Shown here piece by piece: positions 12,408 through 24,106 of a stretch of 64,000 bases of DNA. This DNA is from Gastrodia elata (lineage: Eukaryota; Streptophyta; Magnoliopsida; Asparagales; Orchidaceae): assembly GCA_016760335.1 (NCBI GenBank), contig CM028679.1, forward strand, positions 44,136,593 to 44,200,592. Reading direction: 5' to 3'. Position 1 is the stretch's first letter; each line of letters opens with the position of its first letter. A program made the translations under genes and the position numbers. The notes beneath the pieces are model-generated. The model saw nothing but the letters and a program-made list of their open reading frames with translations. It searched no databases and was not told where the DNA came from.

Positions 12408-13282
12408 AATTTCTCGCTCATCCTCGAGAAAGCACAAAATGAAGTTTTTTGATTTTCTTAACTTACACAATTCAAAAGGATGAGTGTGAAATTTTTTGTT
12501 ATTTATGATTTGACATAAGAAGTTGATTAGAGAAACATAAATTCCAAAAGTGTCATACTAGTTGCTTCTTCTCTTTTCACTACTCAATTTTCTTTCATTA
12601 TAAATAGATAATGCTTAGCTCATATATTCCAAGGGTGGTTCCAGGTTTCCTTAATTTGGAAAAGTTAAGAATCAGTGCTTTAGAATTTTTTTGTGTCATG
12701 TGTGTTTTTTCTTACAAATATCATTAAATGTTCTATTCAGGAGAGCTAATTTTCTCCATCCTATTTTTCATAGTTTTCTCAATTCAATTGGGGGAGATAT
12801 TTTCTTCATCCCTGGATTTTCTTCTTATAGTCAGGTCAAGGGAAAGACATTTTCCTTTGTCCCCTTCTATTTAATCATTATATTTAGTAAGTCTTACAGA
12901 AGCTTAGCACATTCTTTATTTCACCCTTTCTTGTTCCCCTAATCAAGTTCTTTGATTCCTCACCCCCACACTTAGATTCGAGCATCATTCATATTTAAAT
13001 TGGAAAAACTAGAGTGATTGGAGAGTAAGCCCATTCAGCACAGAAAATTTCAAAACCTTTTGATGTCAAATGTTCACATTTTCTTAAGTACTTCAAAATG
13101 CTGAAATTTTTCACATGTTCCATAACAATTAAAGTGTGCACCTTAAAAATTCAAAAAAATATTAGGAGATAAGATTGAAATTTTTAGTCTGGACAAGATA
13201 ATGAGAGGATACAAATTCACAAAATTACAAAGTAAAACAAAATACACAAACAAAAGAAAAGAAAAATGTAACATATTCATCA
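12408..13282 (-). other. 3' untranslated region of E
   Basis: It holds purine-rich repeats (on the plus strand GGGGGAGATATTTTCTTCATCC near 12787 and AGACATTTTCCTTTGTCC near 12845), the conserved word TTACAGAAGCTTAGCACATTC (12893), and a second PPT-like tract (12955). Short ORFs at 12691-12942 and 13451-13684 are by-products of these pyrimidine-rich tracts or of the decayed third ORF. Confidence 0.55.
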
Positions 13283-14429
13283 TCTTCCTTTTCTACTTCT
13301 TCTTCTTCATCTTCTTGATCATCAACTTCTTTGAACCATTGTGAGCTTGGAGGGGTTCATCTCTGGGCGTTGTGGGAGGACACACTCTCTTGGTCCACCG
13401 TGAAAGCTCCAATTTGAGAACATAGTTCCCAGAGCTGTGTGGAAATCATGCTATAATTGGAACTGCTTAGACAGGGTGGTTTGGCTATACTGCCTATCTT
13501 CCTCAAGACTCTTCTCCATTTGCAATTGATAAGCCCTTATCTTTGTCAAATTTTTTATATGTTTTTGAGTGTTAACATTATGCTCGAAGAAGTAGAAGCC
13601 TGTCCTACCTCCCCTTTTCTTTTCTTGCTTTTCATACCATCTTGAAAATAGGAGCTTAAGTTGTGTCAGATAAGAGGAACACAAGGAGGAACTGTTAAAT
13701 TGCTAGATGATAATTTTACCCCCTAGTCAAGAAAAATCCTAAAAATTAATGATCCAAAAGCTAAAGCAGTGCACGACTTGGTCAAGGCATTCCATCATTG
13801 TTCAAGAATAATCCTGGAGATATGGATATCTCCAGGTCATTCGATTGCACAGATTAATATTTTTCTTGACCAAGTCACCTCACTTAAATGCCCAGATAAC
13901 ATTATTCTACTTGAGATAAGGACATGCCACGCATTACACAAGTCCTAAAGGAGGGCTTGTAGAATGTTGGCAAGGTTCCCTCTATAGCTAGCATCATGAG
14001 AGGTGAGGGATCCTGCTATAGCTACATGATCAAACTCATAGTTCAACAGGGCTTGGCAGGCACATTCCTCTACCATCCTAAGTCTATAAAATTGCTCAAT
14101 CTGCTCGAGCCCAAAACTTACAGCCTTCCCTTGTACAAAAACTTTACGCCCGTTCCCATTTACTACATTGGCATAACTTCATGCATGAGAGATGGGTAAG
14201 AGTCGGTCTACTGGCCAACCAAGTTTTCCTGCCCCCGGAGCAACACATCTCCATGGTAAACAGTGTAGGGGAGTTCAAACCCTCTCTCCAGGATGACTTT
14301 CTTTCATGAGGTGATCTAGATGAAGTGTTGTTATGCCTCAACTGAGGAGAACCTTTTATTGTTAAAAGAGCCTCCAGATTTTGAGGCTGCAGATCCCTTG
14401 CTTGTCACACTTTTCTTTTGGGAGGCCAT
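13283..14429 (-). pseudogene. Decayed third ORF (PF20167-like plant transposon protein), element E
   Basis: The start is ATG at 14429 on the minus strand. Its first residues (MASQKKSV..SGGSFNNKRFSSVEA) match the N-terminus in element A (SGKKAI..SSSGGTFNTKRFSSLEA). The middle part near 14100-14200 keeps the phrase on an enzyme-like 'Y-A-N' segment seen in A at 29940. The C-terminal end is a run of acidic residues (13335-13283), as in all copies. Several stops and frameshifts break it. The protein family has no established biochemical function that I know of; it is found in plant Ty3/gypsy elements. The neighbouring TATA box (14516) suggests a separate transcript. Confidence 0.6.
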
Positions 14430-14515
14430 GGAATAAATCAAAAGGGTTTGGATTCAAGAGAAGTAAGAGCACAAAAATTTTCTAAGGCATAGAGTGAAGC
14501 ACTCTTCCCCACCCC

Positions 14516-14525
14516 TATTTATATA
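14516..14525 (-). promoter_or_regulatory. Internal TATA box upstream of third ORF, element E
   Basis: The minus strand reads GATATATAAATAGGG, 87 bases upstream of the third-ORF ATG at 14429. Element A has TATAAATA at the matching place (30224-30231). Confidence 0.5.
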
Positions 14526-14659
14526 TCCCAGGATTCTAGTATAATAGCATTCAAACACACTAATTGCAAGTCAAAGTGGTCATTAAGGCATGCAATAAAT
14601 GTGGATTGAAATTAGTTCTTGGAAAGAGAGAAAAAGGAGTCAATTTAGCTTTTTATAAT

Positions 14660-14965
14660 AGGTTATAGCATCCAAGGCGCGCTATAACGACTTGACTCCT
14701 TAGTAATTCCCAAGTAGTTAATAAAAACCCCAGCTGTGCGTCATGTGCCACAGGTTTCTATTTTATTTTGCTATGATGCGCTCAGCATCAAATTCCGCCG
14801 TGGCGCATAGCAGCGTCGAATTCCACTGCAGCGCGATGTAGTGCTTATTTTTTTTTTCTCTTATTTTTTTTATAAATAATTATCTACACAAAATCTGAAA
14901 TTAAGAACTTAAAATAAATGTGAGGTTCCTCTTATTAGCGCTTAGTTTAATGTCATCAGCTCGAC
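14660..14965 (-). other. Spacer between lost protease and third ORF: GC repeats and post-pol motif
   Basis: GC-rich words (GCGCGCTATAACG, CCACTGCAGCGCGATGTAG) occupy 14660-14850. At 14925-14965 the minus strand reads GAGCTGATGACATTAAACTAAG, then CGCTAATAAGAGGAACC. This is a diverged copy of the GTTAAAC..AAGCGCTT..GGGAGGCAACCC motif that I know from the downstream edge of pol in Athila/Tat elements. Elements A and B have better copies. Confidence 0.55.
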
Positions 14966-15929
14966 CAGTTTAAGAACTTAAGTGACATTTTATGTGGGGG
15001 TCTTTCTTTCCAAATTTTGGAAGTGTGTGGGTGAGCACTAACAGAAGTTGTATAACAACCCTAGTTATTACCATAGCTAAATTTAGATTGATTAAGCCAA
15101 ACCAAGTTTTAATTTTGATTCCATTAGACTCATTGAGTCATTTAAACCTAACCCTAGAAGTTTAAAATCAATCGGAGCTAAATTGAGAATTTTGATATTT
15201 TTGCCTATTTTTGAGCCCTAGAAAAATACCTAAATTATTTTGATCTCAAATTATAATCTGATTTCATTTTTGAATTTTTCACACCCTAATTAGCTAAGGG
15301 TGAGTTTTTGGAAATTTTTGGAGCTCATTTGATCCGAAATTGGGTATATTAAATTTAGGGAATTTAATTAATTATTAAGTAATTAATTTTATAAATAAAT
15401 TAAGTTATTTTCGGCTGGGATTTGCTGTCGAGACCGCGACAGATCCACTGTGGGGTCTCGACAGCAGTTCAGCCGTGCTAACCAATGGATGTCCTGGCAC
15501 TAATCACGACATTCGAATAAACGATGCCGATCATTTGCGCTTTGATTCATTAGTGCCCGTCGGATCTAATGATTGATCCAACGGTTGATGGGGCTTCCGT
15601 GGTTTAGTTAGGCAATGAGCGCATCAAGCCATTCAGTCCCAATGGTCTCATGATCGGACGGTGGAACCAGACTCCTTCGCTGTAGAGCTTCGTCCCCATT
15701 TCGCCCGCCCGACAGCCAGGATCCTTCGTACAATTCACTGCCAGGATTGTCTCCCACTCCCCTCTGTCGATTTCCCTTGCCATCAGGAACCTTCCCGATA
15801 GCAACCGAACCTCCTTAGCTGATCAAGAGGGTCGGAGATCTCCATTTGGGGTAAGCTGAGAGTACCCCTCGGCCCGAGCCAAATGCTCGAGCCTCAGCCA
15901 TGGCACCCACTCCTGGGTTCTCCCGGGCC

Positions 15930-15937
15930 TATAAATA
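15930..15937 (+). promoter_or_regulatory. TATA box of element T LTR
   Basis: TATAAATA in the phrase GGGCCTATAAATAGCCGTCC. The solo LTR at 50490 has the same phrase (GGCTATAAATAGCC at 51350). The presumed transcription start lies about 30 bases downstream. Confidence 0.7.
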
Positions 15938-18900
15938 GCCGTCCCTCATCCCAATGAACACCTTTGCTCACTATAATCCCTTCAACCTCTCCTCTTCCTC
16001 TCAGTCAATCTCCATTGGAGGTGCTTTCTGTTCCAGGCGATCCCAGGGCTTCGATCCGTTGATAGTGGGCGTGGTTTGGCGTTCAAACTACTAGGTTGCA
16101 GAGAGAGCTCAAGAACCCCCAGTGACTTGCTGCGGTGCTCGACTCATCTTCTTCCTGACTATCAAGGTACTACCTCTTCCTGACTGAGCTGTATGAGCTC
16201 AGTCCTTTAATTCAAGCTATAGGATGGCTCTGTGATGTTATGGATACTCTTCCTTAAATATTAGAATGCTTAGGAATCAGTGGCATTGGGTCAAGTTCAA
16301 TGCTGACAGTAGAAATCTGGTATCGGGATCGAGCTCTATCTAGATGGGGTGTCGATACTCCTCTGAATTCCCTAGCCCCCTATTCCTCTCAAAGCAATCG
16401 TCAATTGATAAGGCAAGATAACCAGACCCAATGTGATTTTCCTTAGGGTATGGGCTACCCTATCACGATCGATTGATTATTTGGTTTCCACCGCGAGCTC
16501 GCAGTCGAGCTCGTGTAAGGATCTGATGATCCAGGGTATCCCAAAGCCCATGGTCAGAGGGCTTCGATCCGCCTCACCACTAGGATGGTATAGAAATTGA
16601 GCTCTGGCCAAATGATCGTATATGTGAGGAGAATTTTCTCCTCACAGTAAACCCTATATGCTGTGAGTAGGGCTGAATCCATCGAGTAGCCATCCGGTGA
16701 TTTGGTGCATCCCAGAGAGGGCTTAAGGGTGGGATCGATACTTCTGAACTTCAGGAACGTGTAGGGATTGAGTTGAGCTGCCGTCATCGTCTAAGTATTG
16801 AGAATTTCAGCATGGAAGATCCCTCAGGTCGGAGCCATTGAGAGGTAGAAGACGCCCGACCCGTGACCCGCGCCTTTTGAGTAGGGGTCAAACCTTCTTC
16901 TACTTAGTTAAGATCCAAACCCTTAAACCTTAACTAAAGGGGCTTGATTGTAAGATAATGCAATTGACATTATTCCAATATTGCATCTGATTTGATATTG
17001 ATCTTAAACATTTGGTTAGATATATTAAGGTTAATAATAAACCTATGAGATTGCTTGGATCTGAATTTGAACCTTAAATCCTTGATTTTCTCCTAAATAA
17101 GACTATTAGCATTAATAAGATTAATGGAACTGTATTGATTGAACAAGTGATCTAACTCTATTAACATCCTTGATTTAGGTCCCATTATTTTAGAATAAGT
17201 TATGAGCAGATGACTTAATCATTTGATCTGATCATCCTAAATCTAAATGATAAGTAAAACCTAGAGTGTTAGCATTAGAGTGTGAGATCTTAAGTATCTC
17301 AGCACACGATATTTTCTGAAATATTTTAAAGACTTAAATTTGAATATACATTGAGGTAGGTGTACTTTGCATAACTCATTGAAATAAAAGCTTAGATGAT
17401 CCCTTAGCTTTAGAATTTGACCCCTCGTGGTAGGAATCACTTAAGATATTAGAATGACACCTTTCCTTGTAGTAGAATCTATATTGAGTGATACTTGATC
17501 ACATTTTCTTGGAGCCTTGTATAGGACTTACCTATTTAGCATAAGAATTATAGTCTTAATAAATCCTTATTAATTAAATAGGGTTTTGTGAACCCAGATT
17601 ACTGGTTAGTGTAGTATGGTATACCCATAGTACTGATTTTCTTCAGTAATATTCAGAATTTGTTGAATCACTCCAATGTGAACTAATGAGCAGGTGCTAT
17701 CCCAAGGGATTAGACAAATATAGTTTCATTACAATAAATCTCCCTAGACTAAGAAAGTATTAAACAGGTACTCATTCCTTAGTTTGATTGAAATATAAAT
17801 CGCCAACAGGCAATGCCTCATTGCGAAGACCGCTTCAAAAGGTGTAGCTCAAACAAACAAACTAATTAGAATCACCTTCTTTAAGACACTGAGTGTGATT
17901 GTGAGTTAGGCATATTAATAAGTTAGCTTGAGATACAAATCACCAACGGGCGATGCCTCCTATCGAAGATCGCTTAGTTAGGGAGGCTTAATCAAACTAA
18001 GTGATAAGAATCACCCTTCTTGCAAACGTGCTAAATATGTGTATACAATCATCCCACCTAATGATATTTAAGTAAGCCTTCAACTTTAATCAATTATAGA
18101 AGCTAGGAGTTAGAATCCTTTTAGCAGGATTCTGCACAGTGGAGACCTATAATTCATCATCGGTATTCCAAGTTTTGTGGATTTCAGAATTTTACTCATA
18201 CAGAATAGAAGCATGGGCATAAACATGAGCATGAGTTTGAGGAATCATTTCAGCAGTAATGCATGAGTATCAGTGATAAATTATGGGTTACGGAATGTTA
18301 CATACATTGACTGGGGAATTTGAGGATGTGTCGGCATCACCATACTGTTTTCCCAAATAAGTGTATGTATAAATTGGAATGTACGACTCATAGCCTTTCA
18401 GTCATTGTTCTGTTACATACCGTGACGTACCGTTTTGTGGCATATTTGGGTGCATCATTCCAGTGACATATAGTACTGCATTGGACATTGTTTACATTTA
18501 TTTCAAAGCTTTTGATATTTTCATTTACTTTTAGTATTCAGTTGAAATGCAGTTTTACTTTGCTTAGTCTTTACAATTTCAATTACATAGTGCCTTTACT
18601 ATTATTTTCTACAATCATGTTTATTTTACTATCCATTGCATTTACTTTCGAACTGCTTAGTTAGTTGCAATGTGTTAGACTTGTTGTCTAACACGGGGTA
18701 CTTTTGGGGTCTGGTAATTTGCTAGATCCTGAGCAGCTTGTAGAGACAAGGCAGAAGGACCTACAGGAGATCCCGGAGGAGTATGTGGAGCCTTAGTGGA
18801 TCAGCTTTCCACCTTTTGCTTAATGCTTATTTCAATACTTTAGATAGACTTTACATTTCATCTTTTAAATCAGTTTGTAATAACTTTGGATGTATTTTAC

Positions 18901-19040
18901 TTTTCTTTCCTGAGATGAATGTTTACTACTGCTCTATGATGAATATATTCTAGATGTTTTGCTTTAGCTTCCGCACTCTGTTATACTACTATACTTAGTA
19001 TCGTGATGTGATCAACATACTGAAAATGCTGATATATTGA

Positions 19041-19192
19041 TAACATATATTGGATTTATATTTATATATTTAAATCCAATGTACATATTAGTCTAATACT
19101 TAAGACAAGTATTAGATAACATATATTGGATTCATATTTATATTTTTAAATCCAATGTACATATTAGTCTAATACTTAAGACAAGTAATCTA
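19041..19192 (+). repeat. 76-bp tandem duplication near the end of the T LTR
   Basis: TAACATATATTGGATT starts at 19041 and again at 19117. Both copies run through AATCCAATGTACATATTAG to ACAAGTA. The two later units of the large tandem repeat carry only one copy (21034, 22988). Confidence 0.85.
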
Positions 19193-19382
19193 CTCTTATC
19201 TTAAGTATTGACTCTCAATCCTACTCTCGGGTTTGAGTCAGTAGCCTTCAGTGTGGCTCAGTCTTGAAGCCTATTCAGGGAGATGGGATTTTGTAAGCTC
19301 GTCCTCCCAAGTTGCGCACCGCTCCACCACTGATTATGATTATACTTGTCTTGTGCGCACAGCGACGGGGCAGGGCATTACA

Positions 19383-19396
19383 GTTGGTGTCAGAGA
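19383..19396 (+). promoter_or_regulatory. Primer-binding site, initiator-Met tRNA type (unit 1)
   Basis: GTTGGTGTCAGAGAAG follows the LTR terminus; the common plant Ty3/gypsy form is TGGTATCAGAGC. Further copies follow at 21303 (TTGGTATTAGAGAAG) and 23255 (TTGGTATCAGAAAAG) because the region is triplicated. Confidence 0.75.
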
Positions 19397-20233
19397 AGTA
19401 TCATAAAGTGTCAGATAAGGAGTTTGTTCCTATCTACCTTATGATATATTCTTTGAATTAGGTCAAGATCACAAGTTACTAAGTGTAATAAAAAGAAAAC
19501 ATCCAAACGTTCATTGAATTACCTCATAAAGGAAAGGATTGACTATGTCTAGAATATTGACATCCTAGGAATTTAACGCACATAATAACTTGATTTAAAC
19601 TATGCCTATTCTTAATATCAAAACTGACATCTTAGGATTTGAACAAACTTGAAGGTAATGATAAAATGTGAGTGAAAAACTTATGAGTTGAGTTATTTTA
19701 GGGATGGAATACTCGTAGTCGGCCTTTTGGTTCTACCTTAGGAAGTTTGACGACTACTGGATAGATGTCCTCTGAGATGGCCAGATCTATGGAAGGTCGC
19801 CGATGGAGTGTCACCTCAAGGAGTTGATGTGCTAGATAAAATTCTTATCAATTCATCCTTTGGAGGCACCAGTCTTACAGCACTCGCCAGAGAGTGGTTG
19901 GATCACGTTACCGCCGCACTTTGATAGACTGCCTGTCCAGAGGAGTATCATCTGGAGATCGTTCAGATCCTATTGAGGGGATCAACGAGTTGTTGGTGGT
20001 ATTGGGTATATAGGAGCTTAGCTCGGAGGAGCCACATAATCACATATGAAGACTTTTGTGCTGCCTTTTGGATAGAATATTGTAACTAGATTCTAGAGAT
20101 CTTATTATGTCATTTTCTTCCATCTCAGTTATGTATTTTGTGGATCCATGCACCTTCTATTTTGAGAAAGAAATGAATGAATTAAATTATAATGAAATTT
20201 TATGTTTTTGAGTTCATACTTTTATTTGCAGTC
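19383..20233 (+). other. Untranslated leader of element T (unit 1)
   Basis: These 850 bases between PBS and gag show no convincing ORF. All three units carry a possible splice donor (GAAGGTAATG, 19656 in unit 1) and a good plant acceptor (CTTTTATTTGCAG) just before the gag ATG. A leader intron of roughly 570 bases is therefore possible, though unproven. Confidence 0.45.
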
Positions 20234-21003
20234 ATGAATCATGGCTCCCCATCTGCTCCTACTTCAATTAAGAATATGCTTACGTCATCAGGCGGACCTA
20301 AGGAGTCCAACCCTATGACCAGTTTATTGAAAGCCTTAATAGATAGTAATGCACAGTAGGCGCAGGAGACTTGTGCTATTATCCTCTCGGTTAGACAGTA
20401 ATCTGCACCTCCATCAGGATTCTCATCATCTTCTCATTATTCAGGCGATGGAATCCTATATAGTTTCCTTCATCTCCGAACTCCTACGTTCAATGGAGCG
20501 TTGAACCCTATCGACATAGTGAACTGGCTTAAGATGGTTGAGAAGAACATAGCCAGTATCAAGTGCCCTAACTTTGAAGCCATCCGCCTAGTAACTCATC
20601 TATTTCAAGAAGAAGCTGAGTACTGGTGAGAGAATGAGCGGAATAACAAATTTGCTGATTATGAAGTAGAGGACATTCCTTGGGATATGTTCTTAGAACC
20701 ATTCCATGAAGCATTCATACCGGCTCCATCTCACACAAGGCAATAATTCAGTGTTTGACTACGAATAGGAATTTCGGAGATTGTCACATTTTGTTCCGGG
20801 CCTAGTTAGGGCAGAAGCGTCTAGATGCCACAGTTTCCTTAAGGGTCTGAGAGACTCTATTAAAGCCTACTAAGTATCTCATCAGATCAAGACTCTGACT
20901 GAATTAATTGAGGCTACCCATCTATAAGAAGGATTCCAAGGTCAACTGGACCAGAAAATGAAGGCAATAATAATACAGCCGAGGAAGGAATGTTTTGGCC
21001 ATC
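20234..21003 (+). pseudogene. gag fragment, unit 1, element T
   Basis: The ATG at 20234 follows an acceptor-like TTTTATTTGCAG. The reading begins MNHGSPSAPTS, then has in-frame stops (TAG in GCACAGTAGGCGCAG, TAA in CAGTAATCTGC) and a TGA where units 2 and 3 read TGGTGGG (the WW pair of the gag domain). A 32-nt deletion relative to unit 2 (after CATACCGG) shifts the frame. The recognisable part is the Ty3/gypsy retrotransposon gag domain (NPIDIVNWLKMVEKN, FQEEAEYW). The end is the repeat joint, so the nucleocapsid part is missing. It cannot make a functional capsid. Confidence 0.8.
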
Positions 21004-22154
21004 TTAATAACTTAGCTTGAGATATTCATATATTGATAACATATATTAGATTCATATTTTTCTTTTTAAATCCAATGTACATATTAGTCAAATACTTAGG
21101 ACAAGTAATCTACTCTGATCTTAAGTATTGACTCTCGATCCTACTCTCAAGTTCGAGTCAGAAGCCTTCAGTATGGCTCAGTCTTGTAGCCTATTTAGGG
21201 AGATGGGTTTTTGTAAGCTCGTCCTTCTGAATAACGCACCGCTCCACCGCTGATTATGATTATACTTGTCTTTTGCGCACGGAAATGGGGCGGGGCGTTA
21301 CAGTTGGTATTAGAGAAGTATCATAAAGTGTCAGATAAGGAGTTTGTTCCTATCTACCTTATGATCTATTCTTTGCATCAGGTCAAGATCACAAGTTACT
21401 AAGTGTAATAAAAAACAAGCATCTAAATGTTTATTGAATTACCTCATAAAGGAAAGGATTGACTATGTATAGAATATTAACATCCTAGGAATATAATGCA
21501 CAAAATAACATGATTTAAACTATGCCTATTCTTAATATCAAAACCGACATCTTAGGATTTGAACAAACTTGAAGGTAATGATAAAATGTGAATGAAAAAC
21601 TTATGAGTTGAGTTTTTTTAGGGATGGAATACTCGTAGTCGGCCTTTTGGTTCTACCTTAGGAGGTTTGACGACTACTGGATAGATGACCTCCTAGATGG
21701 CCAGATGTACGGAAGGGTCGTCGATGGAGTGTCACCTCAAGGAGTTGAGGTCCTAGATAAAATCCTTATCAGTTCCTCCTTTGGAGGCACCAGACTTTCA
21801 GCACTTGCCAGAGAGTAGTTGGATTGCGTTACTGCCACACTTTGAGAGACATCCTGTTCGAAGGAGTATCGTCTGGAGATTGTTGAGATCCTACTGAGGG
21901 GATTAGTGAGTCATTGGTGGTATTGGGTATATAAGAGATTAGCTTGGAGGAGCCACATTGTCACATAAGATGACTTCTGTGCTACCTTTTGGATAGAATA
22001 TTGTAACTAGATTCTGGAGATCTTATTATGTCATTTTCTTTCATCTTAATTATGTGTTTTGTGGATCCATGTGTCTTCTCTTTTGTGAAAGAGATGAATG
22101 AATGAAATTATAGTGAAATTTTATGTTTCTGAGTTCATACTTTTATTTGCAGTC

Positions 22155-22956
22155 ATGAATCCTGGCTCCCCATCTGCTCCTACTTCAATTATGAATATGG
22201 TTATGTCATCAGGCGGACCTAAGGAGTCCAACCCTATGACCAGTTTATTGAAAGACTTAATAGATAGCAATGCGCAGTAGGCGCAGGAGACATGTGCTCT
22301 TATCCTCTCGGTTAGACAGTAATCTGCACCTCCATCAGGATTCTCATCATCTTCTCATTATTCAGGCGATGGAATCCTATACAGTTTCCTTCATCTCCAA
22401 ACTCCTACGTTCAATGGAGCGTTGAACCCTATCGACATAGTGAACTGGCTTAAGATGGTTGAGAAGAACTTAGCCAGTATCAAGTGCCCTAACTTTGAAG
22501 CCATCTGCCTAGAAACTCATCTATTTCAAGAACAAGCTGAGTACTGGTGGGAGAATGAGCGGAATAACAAATTTGCTGATTATGAAATAGAGGACTTTCC
22601 TTGGGATATGTTCTTAGAACCATTCCGTGAAGCATTCATACCGGTGTCAGCTCAAGCAATTCTGGAGGATGAACAACTCCATCTCACACAAGGCAATAAT
22701 TCAGTGTTTGACAACGAACAGGAATTTTGGAGATTATCACATTTTGTTCTGGACCTAGTTAGGGCAGAAGCGTCTAGATGCCACAGTTTCCTTAAGGGTA
22801 TGAGAGACTCTATTAAAGCCTACTAAGTATCTCATCAGATCAAGACTCTGACTGAATTAATTGAGGCTACCCATCTATAAGAAGGATTCCAAGGTCAACT
22901 GGACCAGAAAACGAAGGCAATAATAATACAGCCGAGGAAGGAATGTTTTGGCCATC
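22155..22956 (+). pseudogene. gag fragment, unit 2, element T
   Basis: The ATG at 22155 gives MNPGSPSAPTS. The same early TAG and TAA stops as in unit 1 follow. From 22422 to 22826 there are 134 open codons covering most of the gag capsid domain: NWLKMVEKNL, the AEYWWENER core, then FREAFIPVSA and the FLKGMRDSI end. A TAA and a frame break then precede the joint at 22956. It lacks the zinc knuckle. The gag domain packages element RNA in related elements. This unit is the least damaged of the three across the core, but the upstream stops remain. Confidence 0.8.
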
Positions 22957-24106
22957 TTAATAACTTAGCTTGAGATATTGATATATTGATAACATATATT
23001 AGATTCATATTTTTTTTTTAAATCCAATGTACATATTAGTCAAATACTTAGGACAAGTAATCTACTCTGATCTTAAGTATTGACTCTCGATCCTACTCTC
23101 AGGTTCGAGTCAGCAGCCTTCAGTATGGCTCAGTCTTGTAGCCTATTTAGGGAGATGGGTTTTTGTAAGCTCGTCCTCCTGAAGAACGCACCGCTCTGCC
23201 GCTGATTATGATTATACTTGTCTTTTGCGCACGGCAATGGGGCGGGGCGTTACAGTTGGTATCAGAAAAGTATCATAAAGTGTCAGATAAGGAGTTTGTT
23301 CCTATCTACCTTATGATCTATTCTTTGCATCAGGTCAAGATCACAAGTTACTAAGTGTAATAAAAAACAAGCATCCAAATGTTTATTGAATTACCTCATA
23401 AAGGAAAGGATTGACTATGTCTAGAATATTGACATCCTAGGAATATAATGCACAAAATAACATGATTTAAACTATGCCTATTCTTAATATCAAAACTGAC
23501 ATCTTAGGATTTGAACAAACTTGAAGGTAATGATAAAATGTGAATGAAAAACTTATGAGTTGAGTTATTTTAGGGATGGAATACTCGTAGTCGGCCTTTT
23601 AGTTCTACCTTAGGAGGTTTGACGACTACTGGATAGATGACCTCCTAGATGGCCAGATGTACGGAAGGGTCATCGATGGAGTGTCACCTCAAGGAGTTGA
23701 GGTGCTAGATAAAATCCTTATCAATTCCTCCTTTGGAGGCACCAGACTTTCAGCACTTGCCAGAGAGTAGTTGGATTGCGTTACTGCCACACTTTGAGAG
23801 ACATCCTGTTCGAAGGAGTATCATCTAGAGATTGTTGAGATCCTACTGAGGGGATCAGTGAGCCATTGGTGGTATTGGGTATATAAGAGATTAGCTCGGA
23901 GGAGCCACATTGTCACATAAGATGACTTCTGTGTTGCCTTTTGGATATAATATTGTAACTAGATTCTGGAGATCTTATTATGTCATTTTCTTTCATCTTA
24001 ATTATGTGTTTTGTGGATCCATGTATCTTCTCTTTTGTGAAAGAGATAAATGAATGAAATTATAATGAAATTTTATGTTTTTGAGTTCATACTTTTATTT
24101 GCAGTC

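Larger units (their letters stand above)
10135..15048 (-). mobile_element. Element E: Athila-like, pol-less family 2, truncated by element T
   Basis: Reading the minus strand from the right: a post-pol motif (14925-14965), a GC-rich spacer array (14660-14850), a TATA box (14516), a decayed third ORF (14429-13283), a 3' region with a PPT-like tract and purine repeats, the terminal PPT (12397) and the 3' LTR (12396-10135). The gag and protease end is missing because family-1 element T begins at 15049. It is the most diverged of the four family-2 copies. Confidence 0.75.
15049..19382 (+). mobile_element. 5' LTR of element T (4,334 bp)
   Basis: It starts TGTATAACAACCCTAG and ends GGGCATTACA directly before the PBS. 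Features in order: terminal hairpin, U3 inverted repeat CACCCTAATTAGCTAAGGGTG (15282), TATA box (15930), a pyrimidine-rich presumed leader of R (15960-16030), a CCCGACCCGTGACCCGCGCC phrase near 16855 shared with other LTRs, a long AT-rich stretch, and a GC-rich end. Two related phrases sit at about 17775 and 17935 (ATCGCCAACAGG../ATCACCAACGGG.. with CGATGCCTCC), an internal repeat spaced about 155 bp. No protein is encoded. Confidence 0.8.

Noticed and set aside
12691..12942. Hydrophobic 83-codon ORF, possible small membrane protein
   Set aside because: It lies in the pyrimidine-rich strand of the 3' region of element E and is not open in A, B or C.
19383..19396. tRNA gene near the PBS
   Set aside because: Only the short tRNA-3'-end complement is present; there is no cloverleaf sequence around it.
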